DNA of 64,000 bases, taken from positions 7,869,316-7,933,315 of the forward strand of contig VZSR01000514.1 in the NCBI GenBank assembly GCA_013398615.1, in the 5' to 3' direction. Numbering within the stretch: position 1 is the first letter of the stretch; each line of letters opens with the position of its first letter. The notes beneath the pieces are model-generated. The model was not told the DNA's origin, ran no database searches, and saw nothing but the letters and a program-made list of their open reading frames with translations. Source of the DNA: Brachypodius melanocephalos. Lineage: Eukaryota > Chordata > Aves > Passeriformes > Pycnonotidae. This document shows, piece after piece, positions 49,246 through 62,094 of the stretch. Made by a program: the position numbers and the translations under genes.

Positions 49246-52200
49246 GGCTGGAGATACACGAGCTTGAGTTTTGCTGCCAGGACAGCAGGATTCCCAAGAG
49301 CAGATCCTGGATATTCCCTCTCGCACACTGCAAATCTGCTGGAGCACAAAGAGCGCAGGGGACAGGGATCTCTGCCTGCTCTTCCACACAGGGGTTCAAA
49401 TAAAGGCAAAGCTGGCAAGGGTTAAAGGCTATGGAGCTCTACATTAAACAGCCCTGCAGTGCCAGCAAGGGTTAAGACAAGTGACACGGGAGAGACACAA
49501 CGGGGCTCTCCTTCTGTGCTACATATGTAGATGGGTATTAAGGACATGCATCTCTCCCCATCTAAAATCATGAATTTTTTATGAAGTAAGCCCTGCATTC
49601 CCATAATTCAGTAGGGTGCACTTTGCAGACCCTAAAGTGCTGTCACTACAGAAGGTTTCATTGCTTGCACCTGCTAAAACATTTGAGGTATTTGAGAGGC
49701 AGTGAAACACATTTGCTTTTCATTTTATCTGACTTTGAAAATCTTTGAAGTGTTTAATAGTAGTCCAGAAAAGATTTCTGCCTCTTAATCATTTACTTGT
49801 AGGGCACATTCTCCACTGGTAGCCTGTCAGGCAGAAAACGAGTTTAGCCCAGTTTTATTAAGTGCCACATGCCGAGTCAGTGTTCATTAAAGGTGTTTTA
49901 AGGTTTGAATTATGTAATTTATGAGAAAAAGAAATACAAAATTCCATTGTTTTATTAATATGCAGCACAGGATATGCTGCTAATAACATACTTTTTAAAC
50001 AGAAGTTTTATTAAAAAAAATGCTTTTATAGGGGGCTACAGATAGGCTTTTAAAAATCTCTTTTTCCCTGTTCAATAAAATTCAAACATTTTAATTCAAT
50101 CAACATAGATTTGGAAAAAGGAACTATTCTTAACCTCTCCTTTCGGTCACTTTTCTTTACACACATTGTAGACAAAGGGGGAAAAATAAAAGGAAAATGA
50201 CAATCTTTTTAAGAGAAGTGACAGTATATGGTACTAAAAGCAAGCCATAGCTAAAGGCTGCAGTCAGATGTCAATCCACCCCTCAAAAAAAGCAAATCTA
50301 GAAAAGAGCAGAAACGATAAAGGGAAAAAGAAAATAACCCCCCACATTTTTAACCCCAGGAGACACTGCTTTCAAAAACTGTTTTAAATTGCCACCACAG
50401 ATCCACAGCTTGCTGGATATTTTTAATTAAATGAGGGCTTAACTGAATCTTTTGGTAGCCACTAAACTACTTTTTCTCAGTGCTGTAAATAGGTTTTCTT
50501 AAGCACATGTGAAAAGCAGAACTCATGAAATGTAAGAAGGAGTATATTTTTCTTCTCAACCAGTCTGGCTCCAGTCTTGGGTCTGGTCTTGGAAGCCCAG
50601 GTAGGACTGGTCCTATAGCTGGTGCTGGCAGAGAATCTCTCTGTCCCTGAGACAGAACCACATCAACCAAGGGCTCCCCTCACACAATTTCTGTGGCAAA
50701 ATTTCCACCAGTGTCCTGTAATTTCACCTGAAAATGGGGTTGTGTGAGGCCTGGGGAACCAAGACCTGACTTTAATATGGACTTTTATTGCCATGGGAGA
50801 TTCATAGTTATCCTAACTCATACCAAAGTGTAATTCATGAACCCCTTCAAGGTAGTGGACATTGCAGTGGGTTGCACTGGTGGGTTTGTTTTGTTTGCTT
50901 CTGTTCAATTTATTTCATTATTTTGTTATTTACTGGTGCTCTGAAAAGTTCTGGGAACAGAGGAACCATGGTGCTTTGGGGTGGACATGCTCTGTCCAGG
51001 AGACTGAGCTGCTGGATGGCTCAGGTTGTGCAGAATGGAAAGAGCTGGTGCCCAAAATCTGTGCTTAAGAGAAAAAATAATCATTGTAGATGGCGTGCAA
51101 GTCACTAATTTTGGAGCCCCATGTGACTAATCCTGCTCATACTTTGGTAATAAGATGATCATGTGGAATCTTATCACAGTTTCTGGAGAGGGATGTATTA
51201 GCATCAGAATTTGAGATTTGGCTTTTCCAGCAAATGAACTCTGCATGTACTTCACACTCCACTGATGTAAAGGAGTGATGCTCTCTGCAAGGGACACTGA
51301 GAGTCAATAATTTCCAAAAAAGCTGCAAAATATGAAGTTGTTGACATTGAATAATTGGTCATAAGAAGTGGTATAGAGAATACACACATAATACCAAGAC
51401 ATCTTCAATAGAGATGGTAATTATACTTGATCACAACCATTATTTTTTAAGTATAAGTTAAGAGGCAGGAAAAACTTGTAACTATACTAAAAATTTGTTC
51501 ATTTGAACCAAAGTAACATTTTAATGAATTCTCTGGAAGTATGAGCAAAGAACTTTTAAAAACCCATTGCCCTGCAGAAAACACACCTCTAAAAACCTGT
51601 TTGCTTTGAATGAAACATTAATTTCACAGTGAAGTCCTCATTTTATGGCAGACACATGCTTGTAAAAGCTGCCATTGTTTGTGTGGAAGGTGTGAGGGAA
51701 AAAATACAAGGGGAAAAACTGGCAGATGCTTTACCTCACAGGATCCACTTTAAAGGTGTCTCCTCCAGCCCTGGCTCTGCTGAGGAGCCACTGGCACACT
51801 CAGCCTCGCTGATGCAGCACTTGGAAAACTGGTGAACCAGAGCAGGGCATCAACTTTTGCTCCAGCTCTTAATTATGGCAGTCAGAGACGTCATCCTCAA
51901 TCACTGAGGCAGCTCCTTTTTGGGAAGAAAAGCAGCACAGTGGTAATAGCGCTGCCACCTCTTACTGCAACCCACCAGAGATGTGTGATGGGAGGAAGTA
52001 CCAGTGAGTCTGCTGCTGCTTCTTTTGAGACTCACAGAGCAGTCTGGTGCTGTGGCCATGTCCACACCAGCTCAGAAAGCCTCCTTCCTGTGGGCAGACA
52101 CTCAAGGAGCAGAATACTCATGTGCCAGGCTCCTCACCTCATCCCCAGAGGATGGGAGCACTCCTTACCTCTCTGAAGTCAGTAGGGAGAGGGTGTTTTT

Positions 52201-53000
52201 AATTCCAGTGGAGGAACTGGCTGCTTTGGTTTTATTGCAGAATCATGCTAGTAATACATCCAGATTACTGCAGCTCGCAGTAAGGAAGTCAATTTATAAT
52301 GACTTTGCCATTGTCCTGTTGCTAATGTGCCACATTTGATTCTCCTCAGCTGGCTTTGAAAGGTCTCTTTGAGGAAGGAGGAGATAGCACCCTTGCTTAT
52401 GAAAAAGGCAAATTATACCCAGGGGCAACATTGCTGCACAACAGGAAAAGGCCAGCCTCCTCCCAGGAGACATGGCCCCAAATTAAATGCAAGTAATTTC
52501 CTGACTAACCTGTGATTTCTATCTGGTTGTGGCTTCTGGCATACAGCTAAGTCTCCAGTTCTGCAGTTCTGTTCAGCAGGTCTCACATGTGCTTTCACTT
52601 TCATTTCCAAACGTTAATAGAGAACAGCCCATTCCCAACCTGCTGCTCAGGCAGCGGGGCCGAGGATGCTGGCTCTGGGTAGCGCAGCCCTGAGGAGCAG
52701 CAAGGACATCTCTGCTCAGGTGTCACCCCCCAGAGGGGTCCCTCAGCCACAGCAGCATTGCGCTGGCAGGGAAGGTTGGAATGGGAGAGCAACACCCTCC
52801 TGGAATGGTTAATGCATGTCCCACATGGCCACCCAAGAGGGTTTGGGGTCTGGTTGCTCCTTTCCTCATCACCAGCCTGAAAGAGATGGAGCTGCCACAG
52901 GCACTGGGTTGGAAGAACCTCTGCCAGAACTTTCTACTCTACAGTGGGCAGATCTCTGTGGAGAAAATCACCAATATTAGGTCAAAGTGATTTTTGTACG
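49246..53000. other. Unique non-coding DNA, 3.8 kb
   Basis: Between 49670 and 50110 the sequence is AT-rich, repeat-free and rich in ATTA/TAAT, with TGCCGAGTCAG (49870-49880) resembling an AP-1/MAF-type site. This is a possible conserved element. From 51630 to 52800 the sequence is mixed, with several overlapping frames (51832-52176, 52004-52339) that match no family. Confidence 0.5.
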
Positions 53001-53015
53001 GCAGCAGCAGCAGCA
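53001..53015. repeat. Short CAG trinucleotide run
   Basis: GGCAGCAGCAGCAGC lies here and a further CAGCAGCAGG at 53023-53032. It is too short to be called an expanded array. Confidence 0.8.
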
Positions 53016-53196
53016 AAGGGTTCAGCAGCAGGTTGGAAGGGTGGGAACCATTTAGCTGCCCTGTGACTGGATGGGGATAGGGAGCCACACCTTGGGAAGA
53101 GGATGAGTTCTAGAGGATTCCATGGAGTGTGTGATGCAAGGAGAGAGCCTTAAAGAGTAACATAAATTATGTTCAGTGGTTTTGTGGCTGCTTCTA

Positions 53197-53306
53197 GAAG
53201 GAAGGAAGGAAGGAAGGAAGGAAGGAAGGAAGGAAGGAAGGAAGGAAGGAAGGAAGGGAGGAAGGAAGGGAGGAAGGGAGGAAGGGAGGAAGGGAGGAAG
53301 GAAGGA
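53197..53306. repeat. GGAA tetranucleotide array, 110 bp
   Basis: A pure GAAG/GGAA array runs from 53197 to about 53255. It then passes into GGGAGGAA variant units to 53306. Four GGG triplets spaced eight bases apart (53268, 53276, 53284, 53292) fit the G3N5 quadruplex pattern. The whole tract is homopurine, so triplex formation is also possible. The frames over it encode SFLPSFLP or GRKEGRKE artefacts. Confidence 0.97.
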
Positions 53307-54900
53307 CAAAACAGCCTGCAAGCTCCACTGTGCGAGCAGTGACACATTTACTTCACTAAAAGTACTCTACCATGATTTATCCAAAATACCTGTCTTCCTC
53401 CTGTACTTTTACAGCATTTGGGGGCAATTTCTATGGACACTGTAGCACTTTTGCATTGGGAACAATCTGTTCAGTAGATCATCTGGATATGCGCCACAGA
53501 CACCACTGAAATGATGTGTGCAGAATTAGGGTGAATCAAATGGCTGAGCCTACTTTCAGTTATCAATAGGGTGGTTAAAAGGCAATGGAAATAAATACAA
53601 GGACATGCCAAAACCATCTCCAGAAACTATCTAAAGTCGAAACTAATATGTGTGTGCTTGTGGTAAAACAAGACAGCAACTCTCTTAGTGCTTCCTGATA
53701 TCATCAAAGATTGAACATGATCATACATTGATTTATAATTTTCCTCATGCATTTAGACTTTTTTTACACTCAAAAAGCATTAAAATAGCTCTGGTGTTTT
53801 ACTCACATCAAGCTGAACCAATCTATTCGGGCTCAGGGTAAACTAATTTTTATATGCTGGTTTTAGATTTTCCTTTGAGAGTACTGTTTTATCACTCTCC
53901 ATTTATTTAACCTAAATAGTTAATCTCCAGTGTGTCTTCTGGTGCAGCAGCAAAAACATTCCTTCCACTGCTAATGGCAGAATTTCTACTGGTGTGAGTA
54001 AATTCATACTGGCCACCATATAAAGAAAAGGCTGTAATATAAAGAGACTGTACCACTTTTATTAAGTTGACATAATCAAACTAATAAAACCTGTGTGTGT
54101 AAATGATAAGGGGTATTGATGCTGTTTGTTGAGAAACTGGCACAGAAACAGCACTGAATGGGATACATCTGGGATTAATAACCCAATTCATCTAGTAAAT
54201 AACAGGTTGCACAAATTTAATCAGTTGGAGAATTATTACACGCGTAAGTAGATACTCTGTGGGGGGCAAAACTTACACTTGATGCACAGGCCTGAAATGG
54301 TCACTCTGCTCTTGATTTTGCTGTGAAAATGCCTATCTGCTTCAGATCAAGGTGGTTTTCAGGTTGAGGGATTCCTTTTAATTTCTGAAGTGACTGTTCT
54401 ATACCAAAAAATAGAGATTTTAATTTGGGTTTTGACTTACTGTCATTCAAAGATGTTTTCCTCTAATCATCTCTATCTTAGACCCAAGTGAACCCCCAAA
54501 TCCAAGCAGAAACAGAGATAATGTTGTAAATTTCATCCTCATTTATGATTAGAACAATCAGAAACAATCAGTTTAGGAAAGGTTTCCTCATGAGATTAAA
54601 AATGGATACCATCTTGGTAAATAAGTTCAGAAATACTTTAATGCCCCCAGGCGCTGCTTTTTGTTTGTACAAGAAACAGACAATAAATCACGTTTTTGCT
54701 GTAAATTTTTGCAAAGAGTGTTTTCTCATTAATTTCTTTGGGGAACATGCCTCAGGTGTTTCAGTGATTGCTCATACTTTTGCTACAAAAACTTTTAGTT
54801 TGTTACAAGACATCTGTAGCTTGATACATAAACATATATATATTAGAAAAGAAAAGAGGAAAAAACCTCTTTTCTTAGCATTTTTTTCATACTTGGACTT
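53307..54900. other. Unique non-coding DNA
   Basis: AT-rich sequence without recognised genes or interspersed repeats. The plus-strand frame at 54545-54937 (130 codons) has no recognisable domain. Confidence 0.55.
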
Positions 54901-55570
54901 AAGCTTTGGCTCGGGTGAACGTTTGTTTTTTGGCTAAATGTCCACGTTTACAAGAGAAACGCTGGATGTCTCTTTCTCCCTCCGCATTGCTTCAGAGGAA
55001 ATGCCGCGGCATTGTATTTACAAGATACCCCGAGCTGTCAGTTTCCTTGAAACACAATGTATTTAATACAAAGCCATTAAGCCTTGTAAAACTGTCAAAA
55101 ATGTAAATGACACTTGTAATAAAACCTTGTCGCGTGACCGGCCCTGGCTAATCAGGGTTGATGATATCGCTGCAGCTGATCACGGCTGGCGCTATGTACA
55201 TTTCGACAGCTTTATGGCCCGCGTGGATCTGTGTTATTAAAATTGTACAGTTTCGTAAGGAATCTGGGGTTTAATAAAGCAGCGGAGAAACTACAAAAGG
55301 GGCAATATGTCCCACTAAAAGCGAGTCAGGCTTTAATAAAAAAAAAAAACCAACTAAAAAATTAAAAATAAAGAATAAACGGAGCGCACGAGCCCGCGTG
55401 TGTGTGCCTGGGAATAGGGAAACCTGGAGAGGGTCTCCCTTGCCTAACTCGTGCAGGATACAGGCTGCTCGTATAAACCACTTTTATGTATTTATAGCTC
55501 GGCAAATACCTTGCATCTGCGAGACCATAAAACAAATTACAATGTATCCAATTGCTTCAAGGTGGCGAAT
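54901..55570. promoter_or_regulatory. CpG-retaining, moderate-GC block (candidate conserved regulatory element)
   Basis: In 54901-55440 I count 25 CpG, with C=109 and G=125 in 540 bp. That is about 43% G+C with an observed/expected CpG ratio near 1.0, and five more CpG lie before 55570. Most of the window shows strong CpG depletion. Dense sites include ATGCCGCGGC (55001-55010), TCGCGTGACCG (55130-55140) and CCCGCGTGGA (55218-55227). Homeodomain- and bHLH-like cores (CTAATCAGG at 55148-55156, CAGCTG at 55173-55178) lie among them. Undecayed CpG in AT-rich unique DNA suggests a sequence unmethylated in the germ line or under purifying selection. An enhancer or lncRNA promoter is the likely class. 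I see no coding exon. Confidence 0.45.
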
Positions 55571-55680
55571 TGTGCTTAAACTTAATGACTTGTACAGATT
55601 ATAGGAGAAAGAGCATTACCTGTTTAATGTCTTTTTTAATAAGTAATTCCCAAACAAGTATAGTAAATGGGAGGTTGGGA

Positions 55681-55740
55681 GTTTGGTTTGGTTTGGTTTC
55701 TTTTTCTTTTTTTCTTTTCCTCTTTTTTTCTTTTTCCTCC
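55681..55740. repeat. GTTTG and pyrimidine-rich simple sequence
   Basis: GTTTGGTTTGGTTTGGTTTC is followed by about 40 bases of T-rich pyrimidine tract with CTTTTT units. Confidence 0.9.
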
Positions 55741-55800
55741 CCTGAGATGTGAACAGAACATTGTGAATACAAGGTAATGCACCCTTTTATTTATTTTGCA

Positions 55801-56480
55801 ATCCTTGGAAGTGCTCCCCGGAGCACAAACATGTCAGAACAGCAAAGACGAGCATACATATTCTCCCAAAAATCTATAAATTCAACCTAATGGGGCAGAT
55901 ATCAGAAAAATGTGTTGGATTGAAGGCACATAAATCTCCCCTGGTTTCCTGGCATGAGCTGGCACTGCGTGCCTTATATTTCAGCCAAATTATTCCATTT
56001 GTTTCTGAAGATATTTTAATCCCTCGTGACCTCAAACTTCCCGTGAACCAGGCCCTGAACAAAAGGCCGCCCACTGTCTTTGCAGTAAATCTGTTGTCTC
56101 CCTTCTCGGCCCGCAACCTGGGATCATAGATCACCCCTGCACCGCAGCTTGCTTCAATTTACTCAATTAACTCGAGTAAAGCACTTGTAAGTTTGCAGAT
56201 GTTGCTTTATTGTCAAGGCCTAAAACGCACACGGGGGTTCAGGAGCCCGAGGTTACGGGGAGGTTGTGTGGAGGGGGAGGGAGGCACAGCCCCACAGCCG
56301 CTGCCTGAGCCCCCCGAGCCCTGCTGGGCTGCCCACTGCTGTCCTGGGGGCTCTCCGATGTTATCTGGCAGGGAGAGGGGACAGGAGAAGCAGGTATTCC
56401 ACCTCCAGATAACGCCCGCGATTAACAGATGTTTAATTGGGCCATTCGTCAAATGAAGGACCTGCCTCAAAGCCGGCCAG
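55801..56480. promoter_or_regulatory. Second CpG-retaining block, GC-rich 3' part
   Basis: CpG continue at moderate density from 55818, and 12 fall in 56221-56480, where G+C rises to nearly 60%. Dense spots are AACGCCCGCGATTAAC (56411-56426) and TTCGTC near 56446-56451. Frames on both strands (55874-56134, 55890-56129, 56193-56500) overlap one another and are best explained by composition. The block ends about 100 bp before a CR1 insertion. It may be one element with the block at 54901-55570. Confidence 0.35.
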
Positions 56481-56596
56481 GCTAAGTAAATTATTTCCAA
56501 CCCTGCAGGTGTTGGACTGGCAGCTCTATTACTCTTCTGAGAAAGGGCTTTAGAAGATTTTTATATGAAAAGATAATTTATATCTACGGGGGCTTT

Positions 56597-56885
56597 TTGC
56601 AAGGGCATGCAGTGATAGGACAAGGGGGAAGGGTTTTAAGTTGGAGGAGGGTAAATTTAAATTGGATATTAGGAGGAAATTCTTCCCTGTGAGGATGGTG
56701 AGGCACTAGAACAGGTTGTCCAGAGAAGCTGTGGATGTTCCATCCCTGGAAGTGTTCAAGGCCAGGCTGGATGGGGCTCTTAACAGCCTGGTCCAAGTGG
56801 AAAGATGTCTCTGCCCATGGCAGGGGTTGGAACTAAGTGACCTTTAAGATCACTTCCAACCCCAAACATTCTGTAATTCTATGAT
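56597..56885 (+). mobile_element. CR1 LINE fragment, 3' end
   Basis: CR1 3' sequence in order: TGCAAGGGCATGCAGTGATA, GGACAAGGGGGAAGGG, TTTAAATTGGATATTAGGAG, GAAATTCTTCCCTGTGAGG, TGGTGAGGCACTAGAACAGG, TTGTCCAGAGAAGCTGTGG, CATCCCTGGAAGTGTTCAAG, GCCAGGCTGGATGGGGCTC, CTGCCCATGGCAGGGGTTGG, AAGTGACCTTTAAGATCAC, then TTCTGTAATTCTATGA. About 290 bp remain. It is the best-preserved CR1 terminus in the window. It is 5'-truncated and non-coding. Confidence 0.96.
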
Positions 56886-59800
56886 CACATCTTTATCTAA
56901 CACGTTTTCAGATCTGGGCCCTGTCCTCCTTCATTTTGCACGACTTCAAAAAGTGGGCCTTTTGCCTTTGGCACATATCTTCCACAGGACTTGGCTAAAG
57001 TTGCTGGGGATTTTCTTGAATATTCTCTCTCTTAAATATTCCAGAACATCTTTAGCCTATATTACACCTGAGGAGCAGACAGGGCTTGGTGTGTGTGGCA
57101 AAATGTTCACTGTGAAAGAGCAACAGGAGCAGCAACCCCAATGCCAGCAGTAGCAGGGTTTACCATGCTGGTAGTCTCCCTCCGTGATCACAAGGCAGTT
57201 GATAACATTGCATGCCCATGCTTTTTGTAATCTCTGTGTCACTTACAAATTCCTCAGATTAGACCAGATCTCTGGAATAGCAAGAACAGAAAAAAAAACA
57301 AACCTGTGTTCCTGGATGTCTTTTGTCCCTAACAGTTTTCATCTTATGCTGAAAGTTTCAGTATTAATCTTATGCTAAGTTTCTTATCTTTACAGGCATC
57401 TTCTTCTGTCTGTGTTGGGTTTGAAGGGTTTTGGCACATGAAGCAATTTCTGCTGGTGACAGTAACTGAGCAGACTGGAATGAGTTAAGGGGGGTATGAC
57501 TCTGTTGATTTCTCCTGCATCATCTAAGCTCAAACTTGGGTTTGATAGTGAGCCAAATTTGGAGTCCTCAGTTTTCAGTATCTGTAGTGCTTTAAATGGA
57601 GAAGCAAAACTAAATCTCAGAGGAATTCACATGGCTGACAAATGTGGATGCAAATGGCTTCATATTTGTGCGTAATATTTGTGTGCAAAAGTCTCTCAAA
57701 CTCTTCTCAGCTTTTAACTTTCTTAAGAGAGTCTTTAATTACTCTTTGAATATGCCATTCTATTTCTTTTTTTACTCGCAGCATTTTTTCAAAATAGTGG
57801 TCTGTTTTGTTTCTCTACATAATGGAAGTTAATAAAATATGTGCCAGAAGCTAAAAATATGATGAGCTACAAGGCATACTCCAGACTTTTAGGAAAAAGA
57901 AGAAAGAGTTGGCCTGTAATTCCACAGTTTATCAGTATTTTTCCATAGAATAGATATTACTTTTGGTGTGTTTTCCCCAAAATATCTGCTCCGAATCTCA
58001 GTAATTTGCCCCCTGTTTCAATCTTTAGCTCACCAATTTGTGCTCATTTAAAATCTCTTCTCTGTGCCAAAAACTGCCTGTTGCTAGTCTAAAGTTTAAA
58101 CCTGAACCAGAGGTTTACCATGTCTTTTTCTTCCACAGTGGACTTAGGTTAGATCACATCTGTTGAATTAAGAGAGGTGGAGAAGGAATCCCAGCAGCAT
58201 GGTACAGATCCATGAGTTCATTCAGTTTTATTGCTGCAGTAGAAAGGAGCAGGTCTATGGAAGCATCAGCTTGCTATTCCTGCCCCTCCAGGTGGCCTCT
58301 GGCATCCAGGCTCATTCCCACCTGCTTTAGACCCTTTGCATTAAGCATCTTATTAAGAAAATGGTTTCTTCCTTCCTGTAGGCAGTGCACAGAGACAGAA
58401 ATCTTACCTGAGCTGCCCCCCAGTCTCCACTTGGTAGGGGGATCTTGGTGATAGAACTCTTGAAGTGCTGGGATCTGGTTTATGAATATTGGCTGTTTGC
58501 TATCAGAAATAAATTTGTCCATCAGCCAACCTATTTTAATGGGCGTCCCAGAAAAAGTTGGAACTTGGAGTCTGTGTTGCATGGGTGAAACTTATGTGGT
58601 GTGAGGAAGGGATTGCTGAGCTTGTCTAACACTGTTGTTTCTTACCTTCTCTTCTGTCTGGATGAGTTTCCACATCCCTGCACTGAGCTTTTTGGAGATT
58701 TCATTGCTGATCTTATGCAATCTGGTACCCTGGCTGGAATACCAGCAAGGCTGGGGCAGCACAAAGCGCAGGATGATTTAGGAGTATGATAATTTGTTGG
58801 CTGTAGCTCCAAGGGATTTAGATGCTGTTGCTGCCACATAGCAGCTGGCATGGAAGAAGTCATCTTTGCTCAGCTATTGACAATCTGCCATCAAAACCTG
58901 TTACCTGAAAGCTCATTTGGGTGTAACTATTCCAACTCCAGCCACTGCCATGTTGGAGCTGTTTTTGACAATTTGAAATCAGGAGGCAGCCTTTGAATTG
59001 GAGATAGGTCACCTCTTGGCCTGTAAAACACAGAACCATCATCTCAGGCTTGGTGAGGTCTGTGGAGAAGAAATATCCTCTACTGGCACAGCAGCTGTTG
59101 AAAAGCCAGAAGGATGTGCAAGGTGTTCTGCCTTCTTGCAGGCTCCTATCACGACTTTCATCATGATTTTCACAGTTCAGCAGTGCTGGGTAGAAATAGC
59201 TCATGGCTTTGTCTTGCCACCACTTCTTTCTTTCCAAATCCCAATTTGGAAACAGTTCTGAAATGATTTCCTGCAGGTGATGAGGTTGTTACCCTGCTGT
59301 TTCACTGGGACCTTGCACTTGGGACTGTGCACTAAAGAAAGATCTCTTGTTACCCTGGATTTGCCAGCTATTTTATAAATTACAAAGCACTAGAGTACTG
59401 AAAGGCATTTATTTCAACAGCCAGTGTGGATCATGCATTCTCAGGCCTTTTACAGAAGAATAGGTAAAGTGTGATGCTGTGAGCTTGTGTGTTGAAATGT
59501 CTGTGGGCTCATTCCAGCTGTGTCTGCTGGGCAATCCCAGTTCTCTCTCCCGTCCTATCTGGTTCCTGTTCTCAAACCTGCTGGAACAGACCCTCTCTGC
59601 ACTAGCACTGGGAGCATTCTCAGCTGATTAGACCCTTCAGCATTGTTGCATTCTGCTTCTCAACAGCATGTCTTCCTCACTTTGTCTAGTATGTTTGGGC
59701 TCACCTCTCTTTCCCCTCACAAATCACTCATCCATGAACTACTGGCATCTCTACCCACATATTTTTGCATCCACCTCAGTAGGAAATCAATGCACCTCGA

Positions 59801-62094
59801 AGAGTATTGCAAGCAGGCTGAACAATATTCCTAGTGAAAAGTCTTAGCCCTATTGCTTCACACTCAACTGCAGTTCAGCCTCTCATTTTCCTCTTCCTAA
59901 ATGCAATTTTATTTGATACCTCAAAATCAAATTCCAGGAAATTCCATATGGTCTTGTTGTGAATCATGAGCCTACTGTGTGTCTTCTCTGAATACTGACT
60001 TGGCTTTGCACAAATTTACATAAAATATGCTCAGAATAAAAACTTGCATTGGCTTCACTGGAAGAAAGTGAGATTTCTTTTTAGTTTGTTGTCAGTATGA
60101 AAAGACAAAAATATTTTGTAAAAGTAAAAGAGGATGTTTGGGAGATTCTTGTGGATTGAAATGAAAATCATAAACACAATTTTGTTCCAACAGAATTGGA
60201 AGTTTGATTCCAATATGCATCTTTTAAATAGATTAATTTGTTTTTAAAATAAAATTTCAGAAGAATGTCAACCAAAGGCAGTTTTAACCTGAGGAGTGGG
60301 GAGAGCACATTTTCAAACTCAGATCCCTCCATCGTATTTGAATCCAGTGTTGAGGAAAAATGACTGAAACTCATAAAAGATCTTGGTATTCAATCTTCCC
60401 TTTTTTTAAGTAAAAAAACCTATGAAAGTGACATATGCAAAATAATAAAAGCAGTGTGAAGGTCACCCTCCACTCCAGAGAAGCTGGAATGTGCTGGAAT
60501 AGTCAGTGATTGTAATAAGTGAATATCCTTTCTCCTATTTTCAACATCAATAGCACAATGACCATCAGAGATACAGAGTGGGACAGTGCTAATGAAAGAC
60601 ATTTTGGGTGCCTGGGTTTTTTTGCCACTGAAAGTCGTGAGATTCTGTCAGCTACATTGAAGGCTGTTTTGCTGGCAGTAGTTGGATCTTCTTCTGTTTT
60701 TTTACATAAGCAAAGTTGAATAATATGCAGCAAATTGAATGACAGATACAATTTTGAAGGCTAAACCCTAAAACCTTTAAGCAGTGATTTAAAAGCTAAT
60801 TATTATGGATATAGCCATTCAACATTCATTTCTTAATATTGTTCCCTCAAGAAATAGTGATTTAGTCAACCAATTATTTTATCTCTTTTAGGGATACTTT
60901 CTTAATTGCAAAACAATCTAAAAATATAATCAGCATGCTAAATGCATGTGGTATCTTGTTTAGAATGCCATGTTGGAGGAAGAATGCAATTAAACTGTCA
61001 AAACGTAATTGTTTCTCATATTTAATTTAAAGAGGTTGATTCACATTTGCTTTTCATGTTTAGAAGTTAAAAAAAACCAGAGCAAGCTACTAGTACAGCT
61101 ACTAGTTTTTAATAAATACAACTTAAACTTGGTGAACTGAAGAAAGCTGCCTCTGTCATGAGGTGTGGCTATCAACAGATAGGCAAATATTCCCACTTTT
61201 CCACTCCTCAGGTAACTGCATTCTCCTGTTTATGCAGATGCACAGAGATATTTTCACCATGTTGTCAAACCAGTAACTTTTACTTCCAGGTCGAAGTAAG
61301 TGTGTCTTTCTCCTTTTCTCCTAAATGTCATGCTAGTTCTGTGATCCTGTACATCTCTTTTCGGGTAACAAACGACTTTTTAGAAGTTGTATGACGTCCA
61401 GTTAAGGAAAATCTTTGAGTGAAATTAATCCAAATCTGCTGGGCCCTAGTCAAGTTGCCAGGAGCTTTTCAATCCCTCTTATCTCCTGAACAAAGATAGA
61501 AGCCCTGTGGAATCAGTAGCACTGGGAATTAACTTCAGATCTTAGATGGGGTGGAAATTTCTTGTGAGCACCATGCTGGATTTGTGGTAGTAAAGAGGGT
61601 ATTACAAATTACTCCAACCCACTCAACCCAAAAACCTTACACTCCAGTACTGTTGCCTTAAATGGTACATTTTCAGGTGAATTGGCATGAAACACACACA
61701 AATGCAAGCAAAAAAATATTTCCAGAAGTTCATGTCTGCTTTTTCTTGGTTATGTTACCTAACAGTTTATTTGGAAAATTATATTATCTTTAAAATGCTA
61801 TCATTTAGGAGCTCTTTAAGTGAAAATACAGATGAAATTAATTTAAATGGATTATTAATTTAATTATATTGCTTCTTGTGTGTTATCTGTATCCCATATA
61901 TACTATTACATATACAGACCAGAGTGGATTTTACTTTGATTTTAGATTATATGTTTTGCCAATTCTGTAACTGGTACAATAAATAGAACTGGTAGATTGT
62001 TATCCCATCTCTGGTTCAGCCTTAAGAGAGGGCTGACAACTCAGCTTAGCATGTGGGTTTCCCACCTATTTGTTGCCAACAGAGTACATTTGCA
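56886..62094. other. Unique non-coding DNA, 5.2 kb
   Basis: No gene is recognised. Between 58200 and 59280 there are several overlapping frames (minus 58274-58582, minus 58860-59237, plus 58998-59261). The sequence also has scattered acceptor-like pyrimidine-AG sites such as 58119-58139. These could belong to an untranslated RNA, but nothing fixes an exon. The rest is AT-rich. ATTA-rich sequence lies at 60740-61060. Confidence 0.5.

Noticed and set aside
53052..53347. Two minus-strand frames rich in SFLP repeats
   Set aside because: They are translations of the GGAA microsatellite.
58080..59300. Possible endogenous retroviral or spliced non-coding transcript remnant
   Set aside because: No LTR ends, primer-binding site, polypurine tract or retroviral protein motif could be seen. 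Acceptor-like sites alone are too common.
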